From: Actinomadura xylanilytica
GTDB taxonomy: Bacteria; Actinomycetota; Actinomycetes; Streptosporangiales; Streptosporangiaceae
Direction: 5' to 3'
Length of the DNA: 64,000 nt
Assembly (NCBI RefSeq): GCF_030283145.1
Contig: NZ_JASNWE010000004.1
Coordinates: 248,001 to 312,000, forward strand
A program made the translations under genes and the position numbers. Below, in pieces: positions 49,422 to 58,846 of this stretch. Below the pieces are notes generated by a model. The model was given only the letters and a program-made list of their open reading frames with translations. It had not been told where the DNA came from and ran no database searches. Position 1 is the stretch's first letter. The number at the start of each line of letters is the position of its first letter.

Positions 49422-50623
49422 CCGGCACCGACGACCTCCCCGCCCTCGGCGACCTGCGGGTGGTGGAGATGGGCCAGCTCCTGGCCGGGCCGTTCTGCGG
49501 CCAGCTCCTCGGCGACTTCGGCGCCGAGATCGTCAAGATCGAGCCGCCGGGCGCCGGCGACCCGATGCGCGAGTGGGGCCGGGAGAAGCCGCACGGCAAG
49601 TCGCTGTGGTGGCCGATCCTCGCCCGCAACAAGAAGTCGGCCACGCTGAACCTGCGGACCCCGGAGGGGCAGGAGCTGGCCCGGCGGATCATCGCGCGGG
49701 CGGACGTGCTGGTGGAGAACTTCCGTCCCGGGACGCTGGAGCGCTGGGGCCTGTCCCCCGCGACCCTGCACGCCGAGAACCCGCGGCTGATCATCACACG
49801 GGTCACCGGCTACGGGCAGGACGGCCCGTACTCGCCCCGCGCCGGGTTCGGCTCGGTCGGCGAGGCGATGGGCGGCATCCGGTACGTCACCGGCGATCCC
49901 GACAAGCCGCCGTCCCGCGCGGGCATCTCGCTCGGGGACGAGCTGGCCGGCACCTTCGCCGCGCTCGGCACCCTGGTCGCGCTGCACGCGCGGCACCGCA
50001 CCGGGCGCGGGCAGGTGGTCGACTCGGCGCTGTACGAGGCCGTCCTGGCGATGATGGAGTCGCTGATCCCGGAGTGGGACATCGCCGGCTACCAGCGCGA
50101 GCGCACCGGGTCGGTGCTGCCGAACGTCGCGCCCAGCAACGTCTACCCCACCCAGGACGGGCCGATCCTGATCGCCGCCAACCGCGACACCATCTGGCGG
50201 CGGCTGGCCGAGCTGATGGGCCGGCCCGAACTCGGCGACGACGAGCGCTACTCCAGCCACGGCGCGCGCGGCGCCCACGCGGCCGAGCTGGACGACCTCA
50301 TCGGCGCGTGGACCGCCGGGCAGGAGTCGGGGCCGCTGCTGGAGCTGCTGCACGAGAACGGGATCCCCGCCGGGCTCACCTACCGCGCCAAGGACATGCT
50401 CGCCGACCCGCACTACCGGGCCCGCGAGGCGATCATCCGGCTGGCCCACCCCGAGTTCGGCGACTTCCCGATGCACAACGTCTTCCCGAAGCTGTCGGGG
50501 ACGCCCGGGGAGGTCCGCTCCCTCGGCCCCGAGCTCGGCGAGCACAACCACGAGGTCTACGGGACGCTCCTCGGCCTCGCCGCCGAGGAGATCACCCGCC
50601 TCACCGCGGCCGGCACCATCTGA
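49418..50623 (+). CDS. CaiB/BaiF-family (class III) CoA-transferase
   Basis: 401 residues. Features: VVEMGQLLAGPFCGQLLGDF at the N-terminus, VENFRPGTLERWGL, ITRVTGYGQDGPYSPRAGF and the catalytic Asp in ISLGDELAGTFAAL (near residue 174). It moves CoA between carboxylates (as in carnitine, oxalate or itaconate metabolism). Together with the HMG-CoA-lyase-like enzyme it could form an itaconate- or branched-acid-type route (inference). The gene end is duplicated in tandem. Confidence 0.93.
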   Translation: MTGTDDLPALGDLRVVEMGQLLAGPFCGQLLGDFGAEIVKIEPPGAGDPMREWGREKPHGKSLWWPILARNKKSATLNLRTPEGQELARRIIARADVLVENFRPGTLERWGLSPATLHAENPRLIITRVTGYGQDGPYSPRAGFGSVGEAMGGIRYVTGDPDKPPSRAGISLGDELAGTFAALGTLVALHARHRTGRGQVVDSALYEAVLAMMESLIPEWDIAGYQRERTGSVLPNVAPSNVYPTQDGPILIAANRDTIWRRLAELMGRPELGDDERYSSHGARGAHAAELDDLIGAWTAGQESGPLLELLHENGIPAGLTYRAKDMLADPHYRAREAIIRLAHPEFGDFPMHNVFPKLSGTPGEVRSLGPELGEHNHEVYGTLLGLAAEEITRLTAAGTI

Positions 50624-50637
50624 CCGGCACCATCTGA
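50610..50637. repeat. 14-base tandem duplication across the stop codon
   Basis: CCGGCACCATCTGA occurs twice in tandem (50610-50623, 50624-50637), again repeating the last codons and stop of a gene, as at 47690; a third partial copy follows. Confidence 0.85.
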
Positions 50638-50658
50638 CCGGCACCGGCCGAGTGGCAC

Positions 50659-51297
50659 CTACTCGGGCCAGGCCGACTCCTGGATCACCTCGACGAAGTC
50701 GCCGCGGCGGAAGCCCGGCACGAAGTGCTCCAGGACGTCGGCCTTGACGTTCCCGAACGTGGTGTCCGGCCGGTCCTTGATCCCGTCGGTGAACGCGGCG
50801 AGAATCTGCCGCTTGAAGTCGGGGCGCGGGTGCGCGGCGACGACGGCGGCCCGCTGCCCGTCGGTGACGGTGTCGTAGCCGATGCCGAGCACGTCGAGTT
50901 CGACGCCCCGGGTGACCAGCGCGATCTCAGGCGCCATGTGCAGCGGGATCTCCGGGGTGGTGTGCAGCGCGATCCCGGTCCAGGCCAGCTCGGCCGCGGC
51001 GGCGTCGGCGCCGTGCGCGAGCAGGAAGCGGCGGGCCTCGTCGGCGCCGTCGATCTCGAACCGCTGATCGGTGCGCCGGTACCCGGCGGTGAGCCCGAGG
51101 TCGTGGAACATCGCGGCGACGTAGAGCAGCTCGGGGTCGTACCGCAGCCCGTCCCGTGCGCCGCGCAGCGCGCCGAACAGGTAGACGCGCCGCGAATGGT
51201 GGTAGATCAGCGGCGGGGCGGCCTCGCGGACGAGCTCGGTGGCCTCGGCCACCAGCGCGGTGTCGGGGACTTCGGGAAGTGCGGTGCTTCCTGCCAT
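50659..51297 (-). CDS. HD-domain protein, cyanamide-hydratase-like
   Basis: 212 residues from the ATG at 51297 with GGAGAGG 5 bases upstream. The metal-binding HD pattern is IYHHSRRVYLFGALRG, AAMFHDLGLTAGYRR, IALHTTPEIPLHMAPE, as in the cyanamide hydratase branch of HD hydrolases. The substrate is unknown. It is the only gene on this strand here, separated from the next plus-strand operon by a 430-base region. Confidence 0.85.
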   Translation of the reverse strand: MAGSTALPEVPDTALVAEATELVREAAPPLIYHHSRRVYLFGALRGARDGLRYDPELLYVAAMFHDLGLTAGYRRTDQRFEIDGADEARRFLLAHGADAAAAELAWTGIALHTTPEIPLHMAPEIALVTRGVELDVLGIGYDTVTDGQRAAVVAAHPRPDFKRQILAAFTDGIKDRPDTTFGNVKADVLEHFVPGFRRGDFVEVIQESAWPE

Positions 51298-51727
51298 GGT
51301 GACCTCTCCTCGCGCAGGGCCCGGCACGCCGGCCCATCTGTCCGTCCTGCCGTCTCCCCTCTTCCCGCTACCTGCCCGCGCGGACCGCGGACCGCACCTC
51401 CCGCGGTCCGGCGCCGTCCCGCTTCCGCCGGACCGAACCGGCCGCCCACCGCTGGGGATCGGCCTGCTGGGCCGACCTGAATAGTTGCTCACCTTATGGG
51501 ACGAGCGGCGGAACGGGCCAGGGTGCCGGTCTTTTTTCTCCGACCGGGCGACCACACGAACGCCCTTACGCAGCCTGGGGTTTAGGGCTCCAAGGGGTGG
51601 CCCCGGTCACAAATTCGGGCCTTGACGGCCGCGCGGACGCCTGTCTAGCTTCACCTGAAGATTGATTCACTCCAACGGCGCCGGCCTGCCCGTGAGGGCG
51701 GGCGCCGCCGTCAACGGGAGGTCGCTG
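51298..51727. other. 430-base intergenic region between divergent genes
   Basis: No credible gene is seen. The part next to the HD gene is C-rich and contains a perfect 10-bp inverted repeat (51381-51390 with 51401-51410). A run of six T bases near 51531 lies between CCGGTC and GACCGG. The side next to the aminotransferase holds its promoter (51622-51651) and a ~70-base leader. Short ORFs here lack ribosome sites and codon bias. Confidence 0.6.
51622..51651 (+). promoter_or_regulatory. Promoter of the aminotransferase-thiolase-importer operon
   Basis: TTGACG (51622-51627) and TAGCTT (51646-51651) with an 18-base spacer fit the housekeeping consensus well. Transcription should start near 51658, giving a ~70-base 5' leader before the ATG at 51728. 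Confidence 0.7.
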
Positions 51728-52978
51728 ATGGACGCGCGTTCGCTGTACTCCACCCTCGCCCTGGACGGGCCGCCGCTGTTCTTCCCGGACCCGCCGGCCC
51801 AGATCACCTTCAACTTCGACCAGGGCATCGCGGCGCAGGAGAGCTTCCCGATCGAGGAGCTGAAGGAGCTGGCCGGACGCGTCCTGGACCGCGACGGGGC
51901 CAGGGCGCTGGAGTACATCTCCTTCGGGCACGACGACGCGACCGGCGACATCATCTACCTGCCGAGCTACGTCGAGCTGGTGCTCGGCAACACCGGGCTG
52001 CGCGAGGAGCTGGCCCGCTGGCTCGGCCGCCGGCAGGGCGTGGCCGGCCTCGGCCCGGACAACTTCATCGTCACCTCGGGCTCGGTCCAGGCGATCGCGC
52101 TGGCCACGATGGCGTTCGTCAACCCGGGCGAGGGGGTGCTGGCCGAGTCGGCGTCCTTCCCCTACGCCACCCGGTTCCTCCAGATGCGCGGCGCCGACCT
52201 GCGGACCGTCGACATCGACGACCAGGGCCTGGTGATCGAGTCGCTGGAGCGGCGGCTGGAGGAGTTCCGGCGGGACGGGATCCGGCCCAAGCTGCTCTAC
52301 CTCATCCCGACCTTCCAGCTCCCCACCGGCGCGGTGCTGCCCGAGGACCGGCGGCGCCGGCTGCTGGAGATCGCCGAGGAGTGGGACCTGGTGGTCCTGG
52401 AGGACTCCATCTACGCCGACCTGCGCTACGACGGCGAGCCGGTGCCCTCGCTGCTCAGCCTGGACACCTCGGGCCGGGTGATCCAGTCGCACGCCTTCTC
52501 CAAGGTGATGGCGCCCGCGCTCCGGCTCGGCTGGATGGCCGGGCGGCCCGACATGATCGAGGCGCTGGCCGCGGTCCGCCAGGACCTCGGCGTCAGCCAG
52601 TGGCTGTGCCGGCTGATGGCCGCCTACCTCGCCGAGGACCGGATGGACGCGCACCTCGAGTCCGCCAACGCGATCTACCGCCGCAAGCGCGACATCGCCG
52701 TGGCGGGGGTGCTCGAACACTGCGGCGAGTGGGTCGACTTCACCGTCCCGCAGGGCGGCTTCTACCTCTGGCTGCGGATGCGCGACGGCGTCGACTGGGA
52801 GAAGGCGCAGCACGAGGCGGTGATGGGCGGGGTGTTCTGCCGTCCGGGCGAGCGGTTCACCGACTCCGCCGACAGCGGCCGGTACCTGCGGCTGGCCTTC
52901 AGCCACGCGCCCGAGCACGAGCTCCGCCGCGGCATCGAGGTCCTCGGCGCCGCCATCACCAACGCCGCCAAGGGCTGA
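51728..52978 (+). CDS. PLP-dependent aminotransferase (MocR/2-aminoadipate type)
   Basis: 416 residues from the ATG at 51728 with GGGAGG 6 bases upstream. Fold-type I features: ITFNFDQGIAAQESFP at the N-terminus, VTSGSVQAIALATMAFV, LIPTFQLPTGAVLP, VVLEDSIYADLRY and the PLP lysine in SHAFSKVMAPALRLGW (near residue 258). It most resembles LysN/branched-chain or alpha-aminoadipate aminotransferases. It is the first gene after a good promoter; the next gene starts 2 bases after its stop. Confidence 0.92.
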   Translation: MDARSLYSTLALDGPPLFFPDPPAQITFNFDQGIAAQESFPIEELKELAGRVLDRDGARALEYISFGHDDATGDIIYLPSYVELVLGNTGLREELARWLGRRQGVAGLGPDNFIVTSGSVQAIALATMAFVNPGEGVLAESASFPYATRFLQMRGADLRTVDIDDQGLVIESLERRLEEFRRDGIRPKLLYLIPTFQLPTGAVLPEDRRRRLLEIAEEWDLVVLEDSIYADLRYDGEPVPSLLSLDTSGRVIQSHAFSKVMAPALRLGWMAGRPDMIEALAAVRQDLGVSQWLCRLMAAYLAEDRMDAHLESANAIYRRKRDIAVAGVLEHCGEWVDFTVPQGGFYLWLRMRDGVDWEKAQHEAVMGGVFCRPGERFTDSADSGRYLRLAFSHAPEHELRRGIEVLGAAITNAAKG

Positions 52979-52980
52979 GC

Positions 52981-54672
52981 GTGGACGACGCCGGCCTCGC
53001 CTCGTCCGGGCTCCGGATCCGCCCCCGCCCGTCGGTCACCCCCGACACCGCCTTCTGGTGGGACGGGCTCACCGCGGGCGAGCTCCGCATCCAGCGCTGC
53101 ACGGACTGCACGACGCTGCGGCACCCGCCGGAGCCCGGCTGCGCGAGCTGCGGCTCCCTGTCCTCGGACTGGATCGTCGCCACCGGCGCCGGGACGGTGC
53201 ACAGCCACGTCCTCGTGCACGAGCCGCGCTTCGAGGCGTTCCCCGGCCCGTACACGGTCGCGCTCATCGATCTCGACGAGGGCGTCCGGCTGGTCGCGGG
53301 CGTCGAGGGCGGCGACGTCTCATCCGGGGACGTCGCGATCGGGATGCGGGTGCGGTGCGAGATCCGCGACTTCGACGGCCTCGCGCTCCCGGTCTTCGTC
53401 CCGCCGCGACCGGCCGGCGCGCGTCCCGCCGAGCCGGAGACCGCTCAGCGGACCGGCCCAAAGGTCGCGCCAGCGAGGCATCCCGCCCGGCGCGAGGACG
53501 GTGGCTCGACCGGGACGGCCATCGCCGGCATCGGCGCCACGGAGTTCTCCGCCCGCTCGGGCCGCAGCGAGCTGCGGCTGGCGGTCGAGGCCGTCCGGGC
53601 GGCGCTGGACGACGCCGGGATCGCGCCGTCCGAGGTGGACGGGCTGGTGACGTTCGCGCACGACAGCAGCCCCGAGGTCGCCGTCGCACGCAGCCTCGGG
53701 ATCGGCGGGCTGAGCTTCACCGATCGCGTCCAGTACGGCGGCGGCGACTACTGCGCGACCGTCGCGCACGCCGCGATGGCGGTGCGGACCGGGATGGCGG
53801 ACGTGGTCGTCTGCTACCGCGCGTTCAACGAGCGGTCCGGGCAGCGCTACGGCCTCGGGTTCGGCGACAAGCGCCCGCTGTACGACAGCGCCGACGAGGC
53901 GCAGTACGGCTGGTCGCTGCCGTTCGGGCTGCTGAACGCGGCGGGCTGGATCGGGATGTGGGCCCGCCGCTACATGCACGAGACGGGCGCGACCAGCGCG
54001 GACTTCGGGCGGGTGACGGTGGCGGCGCGGCGGCACGCGGCCACCAACCCGGCGGCCCGCTTCCACGGGCGGCCGATCACGCTGGAGGACCACGCGGCCT
54101 CCCGATGGATCACCGAGCCGCTGCGGCTGCTCGACTGCTGCATGGAGAGCGACGGCGCGGTCGCGGTCGTCGTCACGTCCGTGGAGCGGGCCCGTGACCT
54201 GCGGCAGCGTCCGGCGGTCATCGCCACCGCGACGCAGGCGGCCGGGCCGTCCCAGCACGTGATGGCCGACTACTACCGCGACTCGGTGACCGACACCGCC
54301 GCGCTGGACCTGGCCGCGCGCCGGATCTGGGAGCGGTCCGGGCTCGGCCCGGACGACGTCCAGGCGGCGATCCTCTACGACCACTTCTCCCCCGCCGTAC
54401 TCGCCCAACTGGAGTCGTTCGGCTTCTGCGGGCGCGGCGAGGCGGCGGCCTACGTCGCCGACGTCGGGATCGGCGTCGGCGACCGGATGGCCGTCAACCC
54501 GCACGGCGGCCTGCTCGGCGAGGCCTACATCCACGGGATGAACGGGCTCGCCGAGGCCGTCCGGCAGATCCGCGGGACGAGCGTCAACCAGGTCCCCGGC
54601 GCCCGGCACGTGCTGTGCTCGTCGCCGCCCGGCCTCCCGGCCAGCGCCGTCCTGCTGGCGTCCGACGGCTGA
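52981..54672 (+). CDS. DUF35 OB-fold/thiolase-like fusion protein
   Basis: 563 residues from a GTG. Residues 1-~145 form a DUF35-type acyl-CoA-associated OB domain with a zinc ribbon (CTDC, ten residues, CASC). After a ~30-residue linker comes a thiolase-like domain (AIAGIGATEFSARSGRSELRL, MESDGAVAVVV, VNPHGGLLGEAYIHG) of the SCP-x/lipid-transfer group used in sterol and branched side-chain cleavage. The two parts are usually separate adjacent genes. YGGGDYCATVAHAA may carry the active Cys. A retro-aldol or thiolytic role on a CoA ester is inferred. Confidence 0.88.
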   Translation: MDDAGLASSGLRIRPRPSVTPDTAFWWDGLTAGELRIQRCTDCTTLRHPPEPGCASCGSLSSDWIVATGAGTVHSHVLVHEPRFEAFPGPYTVALIDLDEGVRLVAGVEGGDVSSGDVAIGMRVRCEIRDFDGLALPVFVPPRPAGARPAEPETAQRTGPKVAPARHPARREDGGSTGTAIAGIGATEFSARSGRSELRLAVEAVRAALDDAGIAPSEVDGLVTFAHDSSPEVAVARSLGIGGLSFTDRVQYGGGDYCATVAHAAMAVRTGMADVVVCYRAFNERSGQRYGLGFGDKRPLYDSADEAQYGWSLPFGLLNAAGWIGMWARRYMHETGATSADFGRVTVAARRHAATNPAARFHGRPITLEDHAASRWITEPLRLLDCCMESDGAVAVVVTSVERARDLRQRPAVIATATQAAGPSQHVMADYYRDSVTDTAALDLAARRIWERSGLGPDDVQAAILYDHFSPAVLAQLESFGFCGRGEAAAYVADVGIGVGDRMAVNPHGGLLGEAYIHGMNGLAEAVRQIRGTSVNQVPGARHVLCSSPPGLPASAVLLASDG

Positions 54673-54713
54673 CACCGGCGCCCCCTGACCACCCCCCATC
54701 ACGAGGAGGACCC

Positions 54714-56030
54714 GTGCCGAACGACCCCGCACAGCTTTTCGACCAGGAGGACCCGGGCCGGGCGCTCTGGAACCCGGCCGCGCAGACGGCGGACGAGGAG
54801 ACCCTCGGCCGGCTCCGCGCGGACGGCCTCGCCGGGCAGTGGGCGCGCGTGTGGGACCGTCCCATCGCCTACTACCGCGACAAGTACGCCGCCGCCGGGT
54901 TCGGCCCCGGGACGGTGCCGGACCTGGACGACATCCCGGTCACCACCAAGGCCGACCTGCGCGCCGACGAGGCGCTGCACCCGCCGTTCGGCACGCACCG
55001 CACCGTCGGCGTGGACGACGCCGTCCGGATCGGGCGGTCGACCGGGACGACCGGCGGCCGGCCGGTGTACGTGATGATGGGCCGCCGCGACCTCCAGGCG
55101 GCGATCGAGCTCCAGTCCAGGGCCGTGTGGGCGTGCGGGGTGCGGCCCGGTGACCGGTTCGCGCACAGCTGGCCGCACGGGCTGTACGTCTCGTCCGGCA
55201 CGAGCGCGTTCTGGTACGTCAAGACCGGCGCGCTGGAGCTGCCGCTCGGCCCGCCCGACTCGCCCGAGACCGCCGAGGACCACGTCCGGCTGTGGGAGGA
55301 GTTCAGGCCGCGCGGGCTGATGGTCACCGGCTCGCAGCTGGAGACCTATGTGGAGGCGGCCGGGCGGATCGGCGTCGACCTCGCCGAGGTGCTCGGCGGC
55401 GCCACGGTCGTGCTGTTCGACCTCGTCTACCAGTTCGAGGGGCCGCGCCGGCGGGTCGAGGAGCGGTTCGGGTTCCGGATCCGCAACATGTCCGGCGCCG
55501 CCGACATCCCGGGCTTCGGCTGCGCCGACTGCGACCACCACCGGGGCGTGCACGCGCCCGCCGACCACGCGGTGATCCAGGTGTGCGACCCCGGGACCGG
55601 CCGGAGCCTCCCGGCCGGCGAGCGCGGGCACCTGGTGGTCAGCACGTTCGGGATGGACGCGTTCTTCCTGCGCTACGACCTGGAGGACATCGCCGTCCTG
55701 GAGAGCGGGCCGTGCCCGTGCGGGCAGACCGGCCAGCGGTTCCGGGTGCTCGGCCGGGCCGCCGACCAGGTCCGCGTCGCCGGGCGGTCGGTCCTGCCGG
55801 TGGACGTCCAGCTCGCGCTGGACCCGCACGGCGCCCCCGAGTTCCGGCTCCTCGGCGCCGGCGACCCCGGCCGCGACCGGCTCGAGCTGCGCCTCGAATG
55901 CGCGGACGCGGGGGACGCGGCGCGCTTCACCGAGATCCTCGCCGCCGATCTGGGCGTGCCAGTCACCGTCGAGCCGGTCGAGCCCGGCACATTCCCGAGG
56001 TCCAGCTTCAAGCCACGCCGCGTGGGCTAG
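54714..56030 (+). CDS. Phenylacetate-CoA ligase (PaaK)-like adenylate-forming enzyme
   Basis: 438 residues from a GTG with GAGGAGGA 3 bases upstream. PaaK-type P-loop GRSTGTTGGRPVYVMM, MVTGSQLETYVEAAGRI, then RNMSGAADIPGFGCADCDHHRG and a second Cys pair GPCPCGQTGQ, which may bind zinc. FLRYDLEDIAVLE is the ATP-binding hinge motif, and the C-terminal lysine is in FPRSSFKPRRVG. It activates an aryl or related acid to its CoA ester and belongs to the importer operon, so it may act on the imported compound. Confidence 0.88.
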   Translation: MPNDPAQLFDQEDPGRALWNPAAQTADEETLGRLRADGLAGQWARVWDRPIAYYRDKYAAAGFGPGTVPDLDDIPVTTKADLRADEALHPPFGTHRTVGVDDAVRIGRSTGTTGGRPVYVMMGRRDLQAAIELQSRAVWACGVRPGDRFAHSWPHGLYVSSGTSAFWYVKTGALELPLGPPDSPETAEDHVRLWEEFRPRGLMVTGSQLETYVEAAGRIGVDLAEVLGGATVVLFDLVYQFEGPRRRVEERFGFRIRNMSGAADIPGFGCADCDHHRGVHAPADHAVIQVCDPGTGRSLPAGERGHLVVSTFGMDAFFLRYDLEDIAVLESGPCPCGQTGQRFRVLGRAADQVRVAGRSVLPVDVQLALDPHGAPEFRLLGAGDPGRDRLELRLECADAGDAARFTEILAADLGVPVTVEPVEPGTFPRSSFKPRRVG

Positions 56031-56062
56031 CCGGCCAGGCGGTCCGAGAAAGGAGTCGGGTC

Positions 56063-56956
56063 ATGCCCGACAGCTGGGAACCCTACATATCGGCGCTGGT
56101 CGCCGGCCTGGGCGTCGGCGGCGTGTACGCGCTGGTCGCGATGGGCTACAACTTGGTCTTCCGGGCCACCGGAGTGTTCAACCTCGCCCAGGGGCAGCTC
56201 CTGTCCTACGGGGCGCTGATCGGCTTCACCCTCTGGGTCACGCACGGCACGCCGCTGCTGCTGGCCCTGCTCGCGGTCACCGCCGCGGTCGCCGCGATCG
56301 GGTTCCTCCAGGAGCGGATCACCGTCGCGCCGCTGTCCCGGGCCGGGAGCAACTCGATGGCCTGGGTGATCACCACGCTGGGCGCGTCGGTCGCGCTGGA
56401 GAACGTGGCGCAGCTCGTCTGGGGCGGCGACCAGCATCCGGTCCCGTCCCTGATCGAGCTGGACGCCTGGAGCATCGGCGGCGCCACCGTGCAGCCGGCG
56501 AACATGCTGATCCTGCTCACCGCGCTCGCCGTCGCCGCCGCGCTCACCGCCGTCACCCGGTACACCCGGGCGGGCAAGACGTGGAGCGCCACCGCCGAGG
56601 ACGCCGAGGCGGCCCGGGTCCGCGGGATCAACACCCGGCGGGTCGGCGCGGTCTCGTTCGCCGTCGCCGCCGCGATCTCCGGGTTCGCCGGGTTCGTGGT
56701 GGCGCCGGTGACCGGCGCCTCGTTCGACATGGGCTCCTCGCTCACGCTGGCCGGGTTCGTCGCGATCGCCGTCGGCGGCTTCGGCTCGGCGGGCGGGGCG
56801 CTGGCCGGCGGGCTGATCCTCGGGGTGATCAATTCCGAGGCGGTGCTGGTGCTGTCGGCGGCCTGGCAGGACGTGGTGACGCTGCTGGTGCTGCTGGCCA
56901 TCCTCGCGGTCCGCCCGAACGGCCTGTTCGGCACCTACCGGGAACGGGTGATCTGA
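56063..56956 (+). CDS. livH: Branched-chain amino acid-type ABC permease LivH
   Basis: 297 residues, AAGGAG 9 bases upstream of the ATG. About eight hydrophobic helices with LivH features: GLGVGGVYALVAMGYNLVF, ATGVFNLAQGQLLSYGAL, RYTRAGKTWSATAEDAEAARVRGIN (EAA-like loop) and AIAVGGFGSAGGALAGGLILG. It forms a pore with the LivM half of the next gene. Such importers in acyl-CoA regions often carry aromatic or branched acids rather than amino acids, so the substrate is open. Confidence 0.92.
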   Translation: MPDSWEPYISALVAGLGVGGVYALVAMGYNLVFRATGVFNLAQGQLLSYGALIGFTLWVTHGTPLLLALLAVTAAVAAIGFLQERITVAPLSRAGSNSMAWVITTLGASVALENVAQLVWGGDQHPVPSLIELDAWSIGGATVQPANMLILLTALAVAAALTAVTRYTRAGKTWSATAEDAEAARVRGINTRRVGAVSFAVAAAISGFAGFVVAPVTGASFDMGSSLTLAGFVAIAVGGFGSAGGALAGGLILGVINSEAVLVLSAAWQDVVTLLVLLAILAVRPNGLFGTYRERVI

Positions 56957-58846
56957 GTGACCGCCGTCCTCAAGACGATCGCGGGCGTCCCCGGCGGGAC
57001 CGCCGGGCGGCGTCCCGGCACCGCGCGGGAGATCGCGCTCGTGGCCGTGTTCGCCGTCGTCGCGGTGCTGCCGCTGATCGCCGGCGACAAGTTCTGGACC
57101 CGCAAGCTGTTCGTCATCGCGGTGATGTCGATCGTCGCGGTGGGCCTCAACCTGGTGCTCGGCTACGCGGGCGAGTACGCGCTCGGGCAGGTCGGCATCT
57201 TCGCCGCCGGCGCCTACGTCACCGGCGTGCTGACCGCCACCTACGGCTGGAACGCGTGGGCGGCGATGCTCGCGGGAGTGCTCGCCGCCGCGCTGATCGG
57301 GCTGGTCGCGAGCGTCCCCGGGCTCCGGGTCGGCGGCTGGTACTTCGCGCTGACCAGCCTGTTCATCGCCACCGTCATCCCGCAGACCGTCAAGATCATC
57401 CCCAAGCCGACCGGCGGGGAGTTCGGGCTGGCCGGGATCGACCGGCCCACCGTCCTCGGCCACGCGCTGTCGACCCCCGCGCTGTACGCGCTGTCGCTGG
57501 TGCTGCTCGGGCTGTCGCTGCTCGGGCTGCGCAACCTCACCCGCTCGACCTGGGGACTGGCGTTCGCGTGCCTGCGGCGCGGCGACATCTGCCTGCGCTC
57601 GGTCGGGGTGTCGCCGACCCGGGTCCGGCTGACCATCTACCTGCTCGCCGCGGTGCTGGCCGGGGTCGGCGGCGCGGTCTACCCGTTCCTGGACGGGTTC
57701 ATCAGCCCCGACGCGTTCCCGCTGTCGCTGTCCATCCTGATCATCGGCGCGACCATCATCGGCGGCAGCGACGCGGTCTGGGCGCCGGTGATCGGCGTGG
57801 CGATCCTCCAGTTCGTCCCGGAGGTCTCGGACCGCTTCGACAAGTACGCGCTGCTGATCTACGGCCTCGCGCTGGTGCTCGGCTCGCTGCTGCTGCCGCG
57901 CGGCCTCGTCGTCCCGCTGCGCCGGGGCGCGTCCGCGCTGCTCGCCGCCGCGGCCAGGCCCGGCGCGGGCACCGGCGGGGGCACCGGCACCGGCGGCGTA
58001 CCGGCCGGGGGCACCGGCTCGGCGGACGCGGCGGTGGCCCGGCTGACCGGGGCCGCCGACCCCGGCGCCGTGCTGGAGGTCGCCGGGCTCGGCAAGGCGT
58101 TCGGCGGCAACCAGGCGGTGGCGGACGTGTCGTTCACCGCCCGCCCGGGGCAGATCACCGCCGTCATCGGCGCGAACGGCTGCGGGAAGACGACCACGCT
58201 GAACCTCATCTCCGGCTTCTACCGCGCCGACCGCGGGCGAGTCGGGGTCGGCGGGACGCCGCTCGAGGGCCGCGCCCCGCACCGCGTCGTCCGCGAACGC
58301 GTGTCCCGCACGTTCCAGACGCCGCTGCTGCTGCCGGACCGCACCGTCCTGGAGAACGTGATGGCCGGGATGCTGACCCGCACCCCGGTCGGGGCGGCCA
58401 CCGCGATCCTCGGCCTCCCCGCCGCCCGCCGCGCCCGCGCCGGGTTCGCGGCGGACGCCGCCGACCTGCTCGCGTTCGCCGGCCTCGCGCACCTCGCCGG
58501 GCAGGAGGCCGACACCCTCAGCCCAGGACGGCAGCGGCTGCTGGAGGTCGCCCGCGCGCTGGCCGGCTCGCCCGCCGTCCTGCTGCTGGACGAGCCCGCC
58601 GCCGGGCTGGTCGGCGCCGAGGTCGACGAGCTGGCCGCGCTGCTCCGCGCCGTGCGCGGCGCGGGCGTCGCGATCGTGCTGGTCGAGCACAACATGCGGC
58701 TGGTCATGGGCCTCGCCGACCACGTCGTCGTCCTCGACACCGGCACCGTCATCGCCACCGGGACCCCGGACGAGGTCCGGGCGGACGCCGCGGTGGCGCG
58801 CTCCTACCTGGGCCGATCACGCACCGAGAAGGGAGAGGGACTGTGA
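56957..58846 (+). CDS. LivM permease-LivG ATPase fusion
   Basis: 629 residues from a GTG directly after the previous stop. Residues 1-~320 are a LivM-type permease (AVGLNLVLGYAGEYALGQVG, FACLRRGDICLRSVGVSPTR). A Gly/Thr-rich linker (~330-355) leads to an ATPase with Walker A IGANGCGKTTTLN, an atypical signature LSPGRQRLLEVARAL, Walker B LLLDEPAAGL and switch VEHNM. Fusion of these subunits is known in actinobacteria. The signature has SPGR in place of SGGQ. Confidence 0.92.
   Translation: MTAVLKTIAGVPGGTAGRRPGTAREIALVAVFAVVAVLPLIAGDKFWTRKLFVIAVMSIVAVGLNLVLGYAGEYALGQVGIFAAGAYVTGVLTATYGWNAWAAMLAGVLAAALIGLVASVPGLRVGGWYFALTSLFIATVIPQTVKIIPKPTGGEFGLAGIDRPTVLGHALSTPALYALSLVLLGLSLLGLRNLTRSTWGLAFACLRRGDICLRSVGVSPTRVRLTIYLLAAVLAGVGGAVYPFLDGFISPDAFPLSLSILIIGATIIGGSDAVWAPVIGVAILQFVPEVSDRFDKYALLIYGLALVLGSLLLPRGLVVPLRRGASALLAAAARPGAGTGGGTGTGGVPAGGTGSADAAVARLTGAADPGAVLEVAGLGKAFGGNQAVADVSFTARPGQITAVIGANGCGKTTTLNLISGFYRADRGRVGVGGTPLEGRAPHRVVRERVSRTFQTPLLLPDRTVLENVMAGMLTRTPVGAATAILGLPAARRARAGFAADAADLLAFAGLAHLAGQEADTLSPGRQRLLEVARALAGSPAVLLLDEPAAGLVGAEVDELAALLRAVRGAGVAIVLVEHNMRLVMGLADHVVVLDTGTVIATGTPDEVRADAAVARSYLGRSRTEKGEGL

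Noticed and set aside
51239..51484. Short ORFs in the 430-base gap before the aminotransferase
   Set aside because: No ribosome sites and proline/arginine-rich random composition; the region contains an inverted repeat and promoter instead.
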